Source: Anaerolineae bacterium
GTDB taxonomy: Bacteria; Chloroflexota; Anaerolineae; Aggregatilineales; Phototrophicaceae
Direction of reading: 5' to 3'
DNA length: 57,568 nt
Assembly: GCA_013360465.1 (NCBI GenBank)
Contig: JABWBO010000023.1
Span: 1 to 57,568 of the forward strand
In this document: in pieces, positions 44,325-52,810 of the stretch
Layout: the number at the start of each line of letters is the position of its first letter
Position numbering within the stretch: the stretch's first letter is position 1
Translations under genes and position numbers: made by a program
Notes under the pieces: generated by a model
Databases searched by the model: none
The model's input: the letters and a program-made list of their open reading frames with translations, nothing else
Told to the model about the DNA's origin: nothing

Positions 44325-44899
44325 TGGCGAACGAACCGAACCGCCGTCTCATGCGAATGCACGAGGCGCTCGACGAAAACCTCGACAGCGAAGCGCTCGA
44401 CGACCTGCGCAGCCGGCTGGAACTGGACGACGTGGACAGCGCTGCTTTCGACCGCCTGCGCCGCACCGACCGCCTGCTGCGCGCCGCACCGATGGAACCC
44501 GCGCCAGAAAACTTGGCGCTCAAGATCATGGCGCGGCTCGCCGAAAACCTCTCACCGGAACGGCTGCGCGGTTCTTCTGCGGCGCTGGCGATTGGGCTGG
44601 CTGCCGTTGCGCTGCTGCTGACGCCGCTGCTGGCGGTGGCAGGCTGGCTCATCATCTCGGCGGTCAGCAGCGCCACCATCCTCAGCGGGCTGGTGGGACA
44701 GGTCGTGCTGGTGATCGGTGCGTTGATGAGCGCGCTGGAAGCGTTGGTTGATGGCGCGCAGGACGTGATGACCAACGCGCCGGAGGCGTCGCTCCTGCTC
44801 CTTGCCCTCGTGCCCATCGCCGTCATCTGGCTGATCCGCTTCCGCTGGGACGATGACTGGGATCCCGGAGCGCTCGACGAGCGAGATGAGGCGCAATGA
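44324..44899 (+). CDS. Putative anti-sigma factor, membrane-anchored
   Basis: A 191-residue protein with a charged, helical N-terminal cytoplasmic part (~1-80, including LDENLDSEALDDLRSRLEL) and about three hydrophobic segments (~84-110, 115-140 and 160-178). Position, overlap with the sigma gene and topology point to a membrane anti-sigma factor, although the zinc-binding HxxxCxxC motif of ZAS-type anti-sigma factors is absent. Its last codons overlap the start of the next gene (ATGA). Confidence 0.68.
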   Translation: MANEPNRRLMRMHEALDENLDSEALDDLRSRLELDDVDSAAFDRLRRTDRLLRAAPMEPAPENLALKIMARLAENLSPERLRGSSAALAIGLAAVALLLTPLLAVAGWLIISAVSSATILSGLVGQVVLVIGALMSALEALVDGAQDVMTNAPEASLLLLALVPIAVIWLIRFRWDDDWDPGALDERDEAQ

Positions 44900-46005
44900 A
44901 CCGGCTGCGCATCTTCCTGTTCGTGTTCGCTGCCGCTGCCCTGGTGCTGACTCTGGCGCTGCTGGCACGCGAAGCGATCACTCGGCAGAACCTCTCCAGC
45001 GGTGTGATCATCGTAAGCAGCTATACGCTGAGCGAAGCCTATGAGGGCGATCTGGTGGTGGCGTCATCGTCAATCGCCATCGAGCCGGGCGCGAATGTCG
45101 CCGGGAGCGCCTCACTGGTGGGTGAAAATGTCGTCTTCGCGGGGCGGGTCAGCGGAGACCTGACCATCCTTGCGCCCCAGGTCAGGCTGGATGGCGCGCA
45201 GATCGGCGGCAGGCTGCACATCCTGGCGGATGAAGTTTATCTCTCCGGCGCGATACACGGAGTGACGCTGATCGACGCCGACGCGCTGACGATTGCGGTG
45301 GATGCGACTTTCGACGCCGATCCGGCGGTGTGCGCCGACCGCTTCAGCGATCAGCGGGCAGCAAGCCGCGTCGCCGCCTGCCCGCCCAGCTCGGTCGATC
45401 CGTTCGCCAACCTCAGGGCGCTGCGCTCGGTCATCCAGTCTGGCGCGCCGGACGCCGCTGTTCCCGCGCTGCTGCCCGACATCCTGCTGATCATCCTGGC
45501 GCTGGTCGGCTTGACCGCCTTCGCGCCGCTGGTCGTCACGGTGCAGACGGCGCGTGTCGCCCGCATCGCCCGCGCCATGCGCCGCCGTCCGCTGCACAGC
45601 GCGCTGACCGGCGCGGCGCTCTTTGCCCTGATCGCTGGGCTGACCGGCGCGGAGATCGTGCTGCTCGGCACGATCTCGGTGGTTGGCTTGGTGGCGCTTC
45701 CGGTCTATGTCGTCGCGCTCATCGGCGCGCTGCTGCTGACGGGAATCGGGCTGATTGCGCTTGCCCTGATCATCGGCGTTCGTCTGACCCGTCCGTCAGG
45801 AGAGGGTGATGACGGACAGCCGCCGATTGTGGCGGCGGCTGTCGGCGGATTGATCGTAGCGGCGGGGCTGCTGCTGATCGCTCTTCAGCCGTTGGGGCAG
45901 GCAGTCAGCATCGGGGCGTTCATCGCGCTGTCTACGGTCGGTGCAGGAGCGGCAGTCGGGACCCGGCTGGGGGCGTCGCCGTCGGCATCGGCGCGCCCGC
46001 GGTGA
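44896..46005 (+). CDS. Bactofilin-like polymer-forming domain fused to membrane helices
   Basis: A 369-residue protein. After an N-terminal membrane helix (~5-24) comes a region of short repeated beta strands (~45-140: IAIEPGANVAGSASLVGENVVFAGRVSGDL) matching the polymer-forming bactofilin/beta-solenoid type. The C-terminal half (~195-345) has about five membrane helices. It overlaps the anti-sigma gene by 4 bases (ATGA) and completes a three-gene operon. This suggests that the ECF system responds to, or controls, envelope structure. Confidence 0.75.
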   Translation: MNRLRIFLFVFAAAALVLTLALLAREAITRQNLSSGVIIVSSYTLSEAYEGDLVVASSSIAIEPGANVAGSASLVGENVVFAGRVSGDLTILAPQVRLDGAQIGGRLHILADEVYLSGAIHGVTLIDADALTIAVDATFDADPAVCADRFSDQRAASRVAACPPSSVDPFANLRALRSVIQSGAPDAAVPALLPDILLIILALVGLTAFAPLVVTVQTARVARIARAMRRRPLHSALTGAALFALIAGLTGAEIVLLGTISVVGLVALPVYVVALIGALLLTGIGLIALALIIGVRLTRPSGEGDDGQPPIVAAAVGGLIVAAGLLLIALQPLGQAVSIGAFIALSTVGAGAAVGTRLGASPSASARPR

Positions 46006-46071
46006 AGCCGTACTGCGCGCAGACGAACCGCTGTCTTCCCAATGACCGGTGAACGTAATGCCACCTTCCCA

Positions 46072-46081
46072 GGTAGATCAA
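46072..46081. repeat. Left 10-bp target duplication of a MITE (GGTAGATCAA)
   Basis: GGTAGATCAA directly precedes the left inverted repeat and recurs exactly at 46197-46206 after the right one. Confidence 0.9.
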
Positions 46082-46196
46082 CAGGGCAAACGCATCAAAA
46101 TCGATGAATGGGTCAGAAAAGATTACAAGGTATCGTAGGGACGCGCTTCTGCGCGTCCGATACGGCGGACAGCCAGAAGGTGATGCGTTTGCCCTG
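46082..46196. mobile_element. MITE, 115 bp, 16-bp terminal inverted repeats
   Basis: CAGGGCAAACGCATCA at 46082-46097 is the perfect complement of 46181-46196, and the element is flanked by identical 10-bp direct repeats. It contains no gene. CAGGG ends and 8-10-bp duplications recall the ISAs1 family, so a full-size ISAs1-type element elsewhere in the genome may mobilise it. Inside, at 46135-46158, lies a hairpin repeat also found at 54719 and 54775. The 267-base gap 46006-46272 otherwise holds no gene. Confidence 0.9.
46135..46158 (-). repeat. 24-base hairpin repeat, copy 1 (inside the MITE)
   Basis: Core GGACGCGC/GCGCGTCC stem with a TTCT loop, preceded by GTAG. Its reverse complement is identical over 24 bases to 54719-54742. 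Confidence 0.85.
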
Positions 46197-46206
46197 GGTA
46201 GATCAA
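46197..46206. repeat. Right 10-bp target duplication of the MITE
   Basis: Second exact copy of GGTAGATCAA, right after the right inverted repeat. Confidence 0.9.
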
Positions 46207-46272
46207 CTGTGCTGGTATCCACAGTCTGCATTTGTTGTTAGAATCCCCTCACGTGTACCAAGGTGAGATGTC

Positions 46273-48777
46273 ATGAAATGTTGGCTCTGGCGGCTGGCGC
46301 TGACGCTGCTGCTCCTCCTTCCTGGCGTGGCAGTCGGCGCTCAGGATGACGACGAAACGGTGAACGGCATCAGTCTGACGGTGCAGGCGGGTTTTGCCAC
46401 CTACTTCCGCGATTCCGAGTGGCTGCCGGTGACGGTGCAGCTGCGCAATGACGGCGACGCTCTCAGCGGCAGGCTGGTCATTCGTCCAGAGACGAGCACC
46501 GGAGTCCTCAACACCACCAGCACGCCGGTGTCGCTCGCCGCCGGCGCGCGGCAGATCGTCACGCTGTACATCAGCGCACGCGCATCGACCGGACAGGTGC
46601 GCGTCGAACTGCTGGAAGACGACCGCGTCATCGCCCAGCAAAGCGCCCCGCTGCGCGCCATCAGCACCTTCGATCCCCTCTATCTGGTGATCACCGAGTC
46701 TGCCGTCGGCACGACGGACCTGACCGGCGCGGATACCGGCGCGGCGGTGTATCAGGCGAACATGGCGCTCGCTGATCTGCCCGACCGGCTCGCCATCCTC
46801 GATGCCGTCGATGCCATCCTGATCGCCGATGCCGATACGAGCAGCCTGAACAGTGGGCAGGTGCGCGCGCTGGCGGACTGGGTCGCTTCCGGCGGACACC
46901 TGATCGTCGCCGGCGGCGTCAACTGGCAGGCGACCGCCGCCACGCTGAGCGATTTGCTGCCCCTGGTCCCCAGCGATTCGCGCAGCGTACCCGACCTGCG
47001 CGCGCTGGCGGACTGGCTGCGCGCCGATGATCTGGCGTCAGCCGCCGTCGTCGTCGCCACCGGGACGCTTGCCCCTGAAGCCGAGGCGCTGGTGTCGCTG
47101 GAGGACGGCGGCGAAGCGCTGCCGCTGATCAGCCGACGGGGTTACGGCGATGGCGTCGTCGATTATCTGGCGGTCGATCCGAACAGCGCCCCGCTGCGTG
47201 GGTGGACGAACGTCGGCGCGTTGTGGACGACTCTGCTGACGACGGTTGAGCCGCTGCCCGGTTGGGGCAGCGGATTCATCGGCTGGGAAGCTGCTGCCGT
47301 TGCCGCCGAGATCCTGCCCGGCTTCGATCCACTGCCCGACGTGCTGCCTCTGTTCGGTTTTCTCGCCCTGTACATCGCCCTGGTTGGACCGCTCAACTAC
47401 CTCATCCTATCGCGCCTTAACCGCCGCGAATGGGCATGGGTGACGATACCGGTCCTCATCTTCGTCTTCAGCGCCCTGGCGTACACGCTGGGGGCAAACC
47501 TGCGCGGCAACGAAGTCACGCTCAGCCGCCTGACGGTCGTTCGCTCCTGGCAGGATGCTGACCGGGCGCGGGTTGATGCGCTGCTGGGGCTGCTGTCGCC
47601 CAAGCGCGCCGCCTACACCTTCGCCGTCGAAGCGGGCGATCTGGAAGGGGTGACTTTTCGACCGATCCCGCGTCCGCCGCTGACCACCAGCCTGCTCACG
47701 CGCAGCGTCCAGGCGAACATCAACATCGTGCAGACCGACGACTTCGAGGCTGAGGATTTCAACGTCGATGCCAGCTTCGTCGGGGGTTTCAACGCCGCCG
47801 GTTCGATTCCCAAGCCGGCGATCAGCGGCAGCGCGGTCTTCGCCTACGATCCCGCCATCGCTGGACAGCAGATCGTGCGCGGCTCGCTGCGCAACGACTC
47901 TGATCTGACGCTGACGGAGCCGGTCCTGCTGGTGCGCGGCGTGGCGCTGTACCTGGATGCGTCGATCCTCCCCGGCGGACGGCACGATTTCGAGATCATC
48001 CTGCCCGGCGAAGCGATGTCCTCGGCAGCGCGGCGGGCTTCGACGGCGACCAGTCCGTTCTTTTCGATGCGCATCGCCGGCAGCAGCGGTTCCAAGCAGA
48101 CGGTCATCGACATCCTGGGGACGCGCCAGTATGACACCAATATCGCCCGGCGGACGCTGCGCGACCTTTCGGCTGCCGATCAGGAGCTGCGCCGCCGTCA
48201 ATGGCTGCTGACGGCGCTGATCGAGGACTATTTTGATGCCACCGGGCGCGGCGACCGGGTGTATCTGGCGGGATGGGCGGATGCCGTGCCGCTGAACAAC
48301 CGGCTCGTCGGGGCGAACTGGAACGCCAATGACCGCGCGCTCTACCTGATCGAACTGGAAAGCAGCGTTCAGGCGACGAGCGGGGAAGTGGTCATCCCGG
48401 CGGAGCGCTTCGTCTGGTCGCCGATGGAATCGCAGATGATGGGCGATGTCTCGCCGCTCAGCCTGACCATGCAGCCCGGCGAGATCGCCTCGCTGCGCTT
48501 CGCCCCGCTCCCAGATGCCATCCTCAGCGAGGTGAGCGAGCTGATCGTGCAGGTCGATAACGTCAACATCGGCGCGCGCGATTTCCCCGTCCAGCTCTGG
48601 AACTGGGAGCGGGCGGAATGGGAGACCGTGCGCATGGTCAACGAGGTCGTTTCGGTGCGTGACCCGGATGCCTATCTGGGTCCGCAGAACATGATCCAGA
48701 TTCGTCTGATCGCCGACGACATCGCCGGTTTTCTGCGCATCGGACGGATCAATGTGTCGATGGTGGGACGGTTGTGA
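46273..48777 (+). CDS. Large exported membrane protein, neighbour of the MoxR/ABC cluster type
   Basis: An 834-residue protein: signal peptide (~1-24), a beta-rich extracytoplasmic part (~30-140) with a NEAT/Ig-like pattern, a Rossmann-like GATase-type segment (~165-215: VDAILIADADTSSL, LADWVASGGHLIVAGG), two membrane helices (~358-382 and 388-408, around GPLNYLILSRLNRREW), and a further beta-rich domain (~430-834). The GPLNY(L/F)xL(x)RLxRxEWAW word is common in uncharacterised proteins near MoxR, VWA and ABC genes. No enzyme motif recognised. Confidence 0.68.
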   Translation: MKCWLWRLALTLLLLLPGVAVGAQDDDETVNGISLTVQAGFATYFRDSEWLPVTVQLRNDGDALSGRLVIRPETSTGVLNTTSTPVSLAAGARQIVTLYISARASTGQVRVELLEDDRVIAQQSAPLRAISTFDPLYLVITESAVGTTDLTGADTGAAVYQANMALADLPDRLAILDAVDAILIADADTSSLNSGQVRALADWVASGGHLIVAGGVNWQATAATLSDLLPLVPSDSRSVPDLRALADWLRADDLASAAVVVATGTLAPEAEALVSLEDGGEALPLISRRGYGDGVVDYLAVDPNSAPLRGWTNVGALWTTLLTTVEPLPGWGSGFIGWEAAAVAAEILPGFDPLPDVLPLFGFLALYIALVGPLNYLILSRLNRREWAWVTIPVLIFVFSALAYTLGANLRGNEVTLSRLTVVRSWQDADRARVDALLGLLSPKRAAYTFAVEAGDLEGVTFRPIPRPPLTTSLLTRSVQANINIVQTDDFEAEDFNVDASFVGGFNAAGSIPKPAISGSAVFAYDPAIAGQQIVRGSLRNDSDLTLTEPVLLVRGVALYLDASILPGGRHDFEIILPGEAMSSAARRASTATSPFFSMRIAGSSGSKQTVIDILGTRQYDTNIARRTLRDLSAADQELRRRQWLLTALIEDYFDATGRGDRVYLAGWADAVPLNNRLVGANWNANDRALYLIELESSVQATSGEVVIPAERFVWSPMESQMMGDVSPLSLTMQPGEIASLRFAPLPDAILSEVSELIVQVDNVNIGARDFPVQLWNWERAEWETVRMVNEVVSVRDPDAYLGPQNMIQIRLIADDIAGFLRIGRINVSMVGRL

Positions 48778-48877
48778 ACGCGCCAGCGCTTCCACTCACC
48801 TCATAACGCAGTTTTGCCCCGAAATGCCTTATGATAGGGACGAGTATCGAACAAATGTCAGGATCGAGTGAAACGCG

Positions 48878-49852
48878 ATGGCAGATATGACCCTGCCGCT
48901 TTTTCCCGTAACCTACGAGATTCACAGCGCTTATCAGCCGGATGCGCGCATCGTGCTGTACACTGGACTGGTCGAGGACTACCTGAAGACGGTCCCATCT
49001 GGATCCGTCAGGCTGATTGTCACTTCGCCGCCGTACAACCTGGGCAAGAGCTATGAGAGTCGCACATCGATTGAGCGCTATCTTGAGACCCAAAGCGCGA
49101 TCATCAAGGGATTGATCGATCTGCTCGCCGATGATGGCAGCATTTGCTGGCAGGTTGGCAACTACGTTCAAGATGGCGAGGTCTTTCCGCTCGATATCTA
49201 CTATTATGGACTATTCAAGCAGCATGGATTGTCTCTACGGAATCGCGTGATCTGGCATTTTGGGCACGGACTTCATGCCTCAAAACGGTTCTCCGGGCGC
49301 TACGAAACGCTGCTGTGGTTCACCAAGAGCAAGCAGTACATCTTCAACCTGGATGAAGTGCGCGTCCCGTCAAAATATCCGGGAAAGCTGCACTATAAGG
49401 GAGATAAGCGCGGACAGCCATCAGGAAATCCGAAAGGCAAGAATCCGTCGGACATCTGGGAGGTTGTTGCAGAAGATTGGGAAAGCTGTCTGTGGGACAT
49501 CCCCAATGTGAAATCTAACCATCCCGAAAAGACCGAGCATCCCTGCCAGTTTCCTGTCGAACTGGTTGAACGCTGTGTGCTGGCTCTGACTCAGGAGGAT
49601 GATTGGGTCTTCGATCCGTTCGCGGGCGTGGGTTCGAGCCTTATCGCCGGGCTGCGTCACAATCGGCGTGTCATGGGCTGTGAAAAGGAGCCTCAGTATC
49701 TTGAAACGGCAGTTCACAGAATCGGCGATCACTTCAACGGTACGCTGAAGACTCGCCCGCTCGGCAGACCGGTGCATCAACCGACTGGACGGGAGAAAGT
49801 GACCCAGACGCCGCAGGAATGGTTACAGCACGAGAAGGACGACGAAGCGTGA
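48878..49852 (+). CDS. Type II DNA methyltransferase (beta-class, likely N4-cytosine), M.BstYI-like
   Basis: A 324-residue methyltransferase: catalytic motif TSPPY (residues ~48-52) precedes the SAM-binding motif DPFAGVGSS (~250), the order of beta-class enzymes. SPPY is the form typical of N4-cytosine methylases. The target-recognition part would be ~90-230. Its TGA overlaps the GTG of the endonuclease gene (GTGA), so both are made together. With its partner resembling BstYI, its site is predicted as RGATCY. Base use is slightly AT-richer than the neighbouring genes, in keeping with transfer. Confidence 0.9.
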   Translation: MADMTLPLFPVTYEIHSAYQPDARIVLYTGLVEDYLKTVPSGSVRLIVTSPPYNLGKSYESRTSIERYLETQSAIIKGLIDLLADDGSICWQVGNYVQDGEVFPLDIYYYGLFKQHGLSLRNRVIWHFGHGLHASKRFSGRYETLLWFTKSKQYIFNLDEVRVPSKYPGKLHYKGDKRGQPSGNPKGKNPSDIWEVVAEDWESCLWDIPNVKSNHPEKTEHPCQFPVELVERCVLALTQEDDWVFDPFAGVGSSLIAGLRHNRRVMGCEKEPQYLETAVHRIGDHFNGTLKTRPLGRPVHQPTGREKVTQTPQEWLQHEKDDEA

Positions 49853-50418
49853 TTATCGCCGGGATGTACTCTTTCAATGGCGGACGCGAAATCATCGAAG
49901 CCCAGTATGGCGCTCATTTGAATGAGGTGATCTCGATCATTCGCTCGGTGGATGGTCCGCTTGCCAAGACGAAGATCAGCGCCGAGAAGACAATGAAGGG
50001 ACGCAGTCTTTACAGTCCTCGCATATTGAACAAAGCCTTTGAAGCGGCGTTTGCGCCGCGAGGCTGGACGAGGCATCGCGAATCCTGCGATTATTCGTCT
50101 GAACACTATACTCCTGAATATCATCCGCAAAGCACGTTTCGCGGAGCGTTTCGCGAAATGGACTTTGTCAAAGACCGCGTTGGCGTCGAAGTGCAGCTTG
50201 GGAAGTACGCCTTCATGGTTTACAACGTCTGCGCCAAAATGACCATTTTCCACAACCTGGATGTGATCGATGTGGGTATCGAAATTGTGCCGGTGAAAGA
50301 CTTTGCCAGCGAAATGTCTACCGGGGTATCGTATTTTGAGCAGTTCGTGTGGGACCTGGAGCATCGGGGCGTTTCCAGCATCGATATTCCGGTGCTGATC
50401 ATTGGCATTGCGCCGTAG
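49849..50418 (+). CDS. Type II restriction endonuclease of the BstYI/BglII family
   Basis: A 189-residue endonuclease. The active-site pattern D105-x8-E114-x-Q116 (in MDFVKDRVGVEVQLGKYAF) has exactly the spacing of D84/E93/Q95 of BglII. The match to BstYI as I remember it is much closer and runs through the C-terminus (IDVGIEIVPVKDF, SYFEQ, IIGIAP). BstYI is 203 residues and cuts R^GATCY. GTG 49849 is chosen because it overlaps the methylase stop. No control (C) protein gene is seen. AT-richer than its surroundings. Confidence 0.9.
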   Translation: MIIAGMYSFNGGREIIEAQYGAHLNEVISIIRSVDGPLAKTKISAEKTMKGRSLYSPRILNKAFEAAFAPRGWTRHRESCDYSSEHYTPEYHPQSTFRGAFREMDFVKDRVGVEVQLGKYAFMVYNVCAKMTIFHNLDVIDVGIEIVPVKDFASEMSTGVSYFEQFVWDLEHRGVSSIDIPVLIIGIAP

Positions 50419-50513
50419 CGAGGCGGAAAATTGAACGTAATGCGTCGTTCGATACTATTGACTTTGGCGGAAGATGATCGCCGCACGCCGGTGTTAGCAC
50501 AAACGGAACTCTC

Positions 50514-51473
50514 ATGACCGAGTACATCATTGAGACGAGGAACCTCGTCAAACGCTTTGGCAAGTTCACCGCCGTCAACGGCTTGTCTCTTCATGTCCCA
50601 TCAGGCGCGATCTACGGCTTCGTCGGACCGAACGGCGCGGGTAAGACCACGACGATGCGGATGCTGACCACGCTCACCCGCCCGACCAGCGGCGAAGCCT
50701 TCGTCGCCGGCAGCTCGGTCACGCACGAGCCGCGCGCCGTCCGCCGCGCCATCGGCTACATGCCCGACGAGTTCGGCGTCTACGATGACATGCGCGTCTG
50801 GGAGTACCTCGATTTCTTCGCCGCCTGCTACGACATCCCGGAAAACGAGCGCAAGCGCTTGATCGATGATCTGCTAGAACTGGTCGATCTGACGCATCGC
50901 CGCGACGATATGGTCGATAAGCTGAGCCGAGGCATGAAGCAGCGTCTTTCGCTGGCGCGCACCCTGGCGCATGACCCGAAGGTGCTGATCCTGGACGAGC
51001 CGGCTTCCGGTCTCGACCCGCGCGCCCGCGTCGAAATTCGCGAACTGCTGGTCGAACTGGCGCGCATGGGCAAGACGATCTTCTTTTCCACCCATATCCT
51101 CGCCGATGTCAGCGAAATCTGCACGCACATCGGCATCGTCGAAGCCGGTGAGCTGATCGCCCAGGGCAGCATGGACGCGATGCGCGCGCAGCTTCAGCCG
51201 CACCGCGAGATCACCGTCATCCTGCGCAGCTCCGAAGCTGTCGAAAGCGTCAAACGGCTTCTGGCGTCAACGCCGGGTGTGTTGGGATTGGCTGATCTGG
51301 AGGCGAAAGCCGGGCGGCATCCCCTGCGCATCGACTTCGCCGGCGATGACGACGGCGTGGCGGCGCTCAGCCAGGCGATCAGCGCCTCTGGCGTGGCGAT
51401 CCTGGGCTTCAGCGAGGAGACCAAAGACCTGGAAGCGATGTTCATGCGGGTCACCAAAGGGATCGTGTCCTGA
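50514..51473 (+). CDS. ABC transporter ATP-binding protein
   Basis: A 319-residue ATPase: Walker A GPNGAGKT (~38-45), signature LSRGMKQRLSLA, Walker B VLILDEPASGLD, followed by a ~90-residue C-terminal domain (from ~230) as in exporter/ABC-2 type subunits (DrrA/CcmA-like). It energises the permease encoded 2 bases downstream. Export substrate unknown; in this gene context lipids, polysaccharide or envelope proteins are all possible. Confidence 0.93.
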   Translation: MTEYIIETRNLVKRFGKFTAVNGLSLHVPSGAIYGFVGPNGAGKTTTMRMLTTLTRPTSGEAFVAGSSVTHEPRAVRRAIGYMPDEFGVYDDMRVWEYLDFFAACYDIPENERKRLIDDLLELVDLTHRRDDMVDKLSRGMKQRLSLARTLAHDPKVLILDEPASGLDPRARVEIRELLVELARMGKTIFFSTHILADVSEICTHIGIVEAGELIAQGSMDAMRAQLQPHREITVILRSSEAVESVKRLLASTPGVLGLADLEAKAGRHPLRIDFAGDDDGVAALSQAISASGVAILGFSEETKDLEAMFMRVTKGIVS

Positions 51474-51475
51474 TC

Positions 51476-52810
51476 ATGGGCGCCATGACCGGCGCGCTCG
51501 ATGAGCGCACCCCCCGCGAACGTATGCTGACCGACGCCGCCGGCGTCCTGCAGGTCGGCGCGATTGCCTACGGCGTCTTCGCTGCGATCATCTTTCTGTG
51601 CGGCGCGCTTGCCGGGCTGGGCGCGGCGCGCGATCTGCCGGATATGCTGAAAAGCATCCTGCTTTACACCTATACTGGCTCCAGCGATACCGCTCTGGCG
51701 ATCCTGATCCTGCTGGCGCTGGCGGCGACCAGCCTGCTGCTGGTGGCGATGGTGGCGGTGCTGGCGCGCGAAATCTGGGTGGTCCCGCTCCTGGCGCTGC
51801 TGATCGTGCTGGCGCTGGCGGGGGTGATCCTGCTCGGCTTCACGCCGGGGCTGCCCGGCATCCTCGTCATCGTCGTCGCCGGGCGCATGATGCTGACCGA
51901 CCTGCGCGCCTTTCGCATCAACCCGGTCATGCTCAAGGAACTGCGGGGGCGGATGCGCGGCTTTCGCGCTTTCGCCGTCATTTCGATTTATCTCGGCTTG
52001 ATGGGCGCTATCGCCCTGCTGCTCTATCTGGTCTTCGGCTCGTTCGCGCGCGGGACCGGTTCGGCGGCGGCGGGCGAGATCGGGCGGGTGCTGTTCTTCG
52101 GCATCGCCGCCATCGAGCTGCTGCTGATTCTGTTCATCGCGCCCGCCTTCACCGCCGGGGCGATCACCGGCGAGCGCGAACGACAGACCTATGATCTGCT
52201 GCAAACGACGCTGCTGGCGAAAGCCACCTTTGTCATCGGCAAGCTGGAGGCTGCGCTGAGTTACATCGTGCTGCTGCTGCTCTCTGGCATCCCCCTGCAA
52301 AGCCTCGCCTTCCTGTTCGGCGGCATCAGCGAGGCGGAGATCGCCCTGTCGGTGCTGCTGCTGCTGGTGACGGCGGTGCTGCTCGGCACGGTCGGCATCT
52401 ATTTTTCGGCGGCGCTGCCTCGAACGCTGGTCGCCAGCGCGCGGGCGTACGGCGCGGCGCTGGCGGTGATGTTCATCGTGCCGGTGGTCATCTCGGTGAT
52501 CGTCAACATCCTCAACGATCTGCTGTTCATTCGTCAGGGGGCGCTGCCCTCGCCGCCGATGGAGGCGCTGCTGCGCTACATCGACCTGCTGCTGACCAGC
52601 GTCAACCCCGCCGCCGCCGGGATCAGCGCGCAGTCGCTGCTGATCGATCAGCGGGTGCTGGCTTTCTACAACTACACGCTGCGCAGCGACGGCAGCACCA
52701 TCCCGATGGTCTCGCCCTGGGTGCTGTTCACCATCCTCTACCTCAGCGCGTCGGCGGTGCTGATCACGCTGACCATTCGTAAAGCCAGTCAGGACCTCGA
52801 AAGCCTATGA
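51476..52810 (+). CDS. ABC-2-type permease subunit
   Basis: A 444-residue membrane protein with about ten hydrophobic helices, two short ones near the N-terminus (~20-45 and 70-130) and a main block from ~165 on. The GERERQTYDLLQTT word (~240) is typical of ABC-2 permeases linked to gliding or export clusters. It starts two bases after the ATPase stop and overlaps the next gene by 4 bases (ATGA). Confidence 0.85.
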   Translation: MGAMTGALDERTPRERMLTDAAGVLQVGAIAYGVFAAIIFLCGALAGLGAARDLPDMLKSILLYTYTGSSDTALAILILLALAATSLLLVAMVAVLAREIWVVPLLALLIVLALAGVILLGFTPGLPGILVIVVAGRMMLTDLRAFRINPVMLKELRGRMRGFRAFAVISIYLGLMGAIALLLYLVFGSFARGTGSAAAGEIGRVLFFGIAAIELLLILFIAPAFTAGAITGERERQTYDLLQTTLLAKATFVIGKLEAALSYIVLLLLSGIPLQSLAFLFGGISEAEIALSVLLLLVTAVLLGTVGIYFSAALPRTLVASARAYGAALAVMFIVPVVISVIVNILNDLLFIRQGALPSPPMEALLRYIDLLLTSVNPAAAGISAQSLLIDQRVLAFYNYTLRSDGSTIPMVSPWVLFTILYLSASAVLITLTIRKASQDLESL

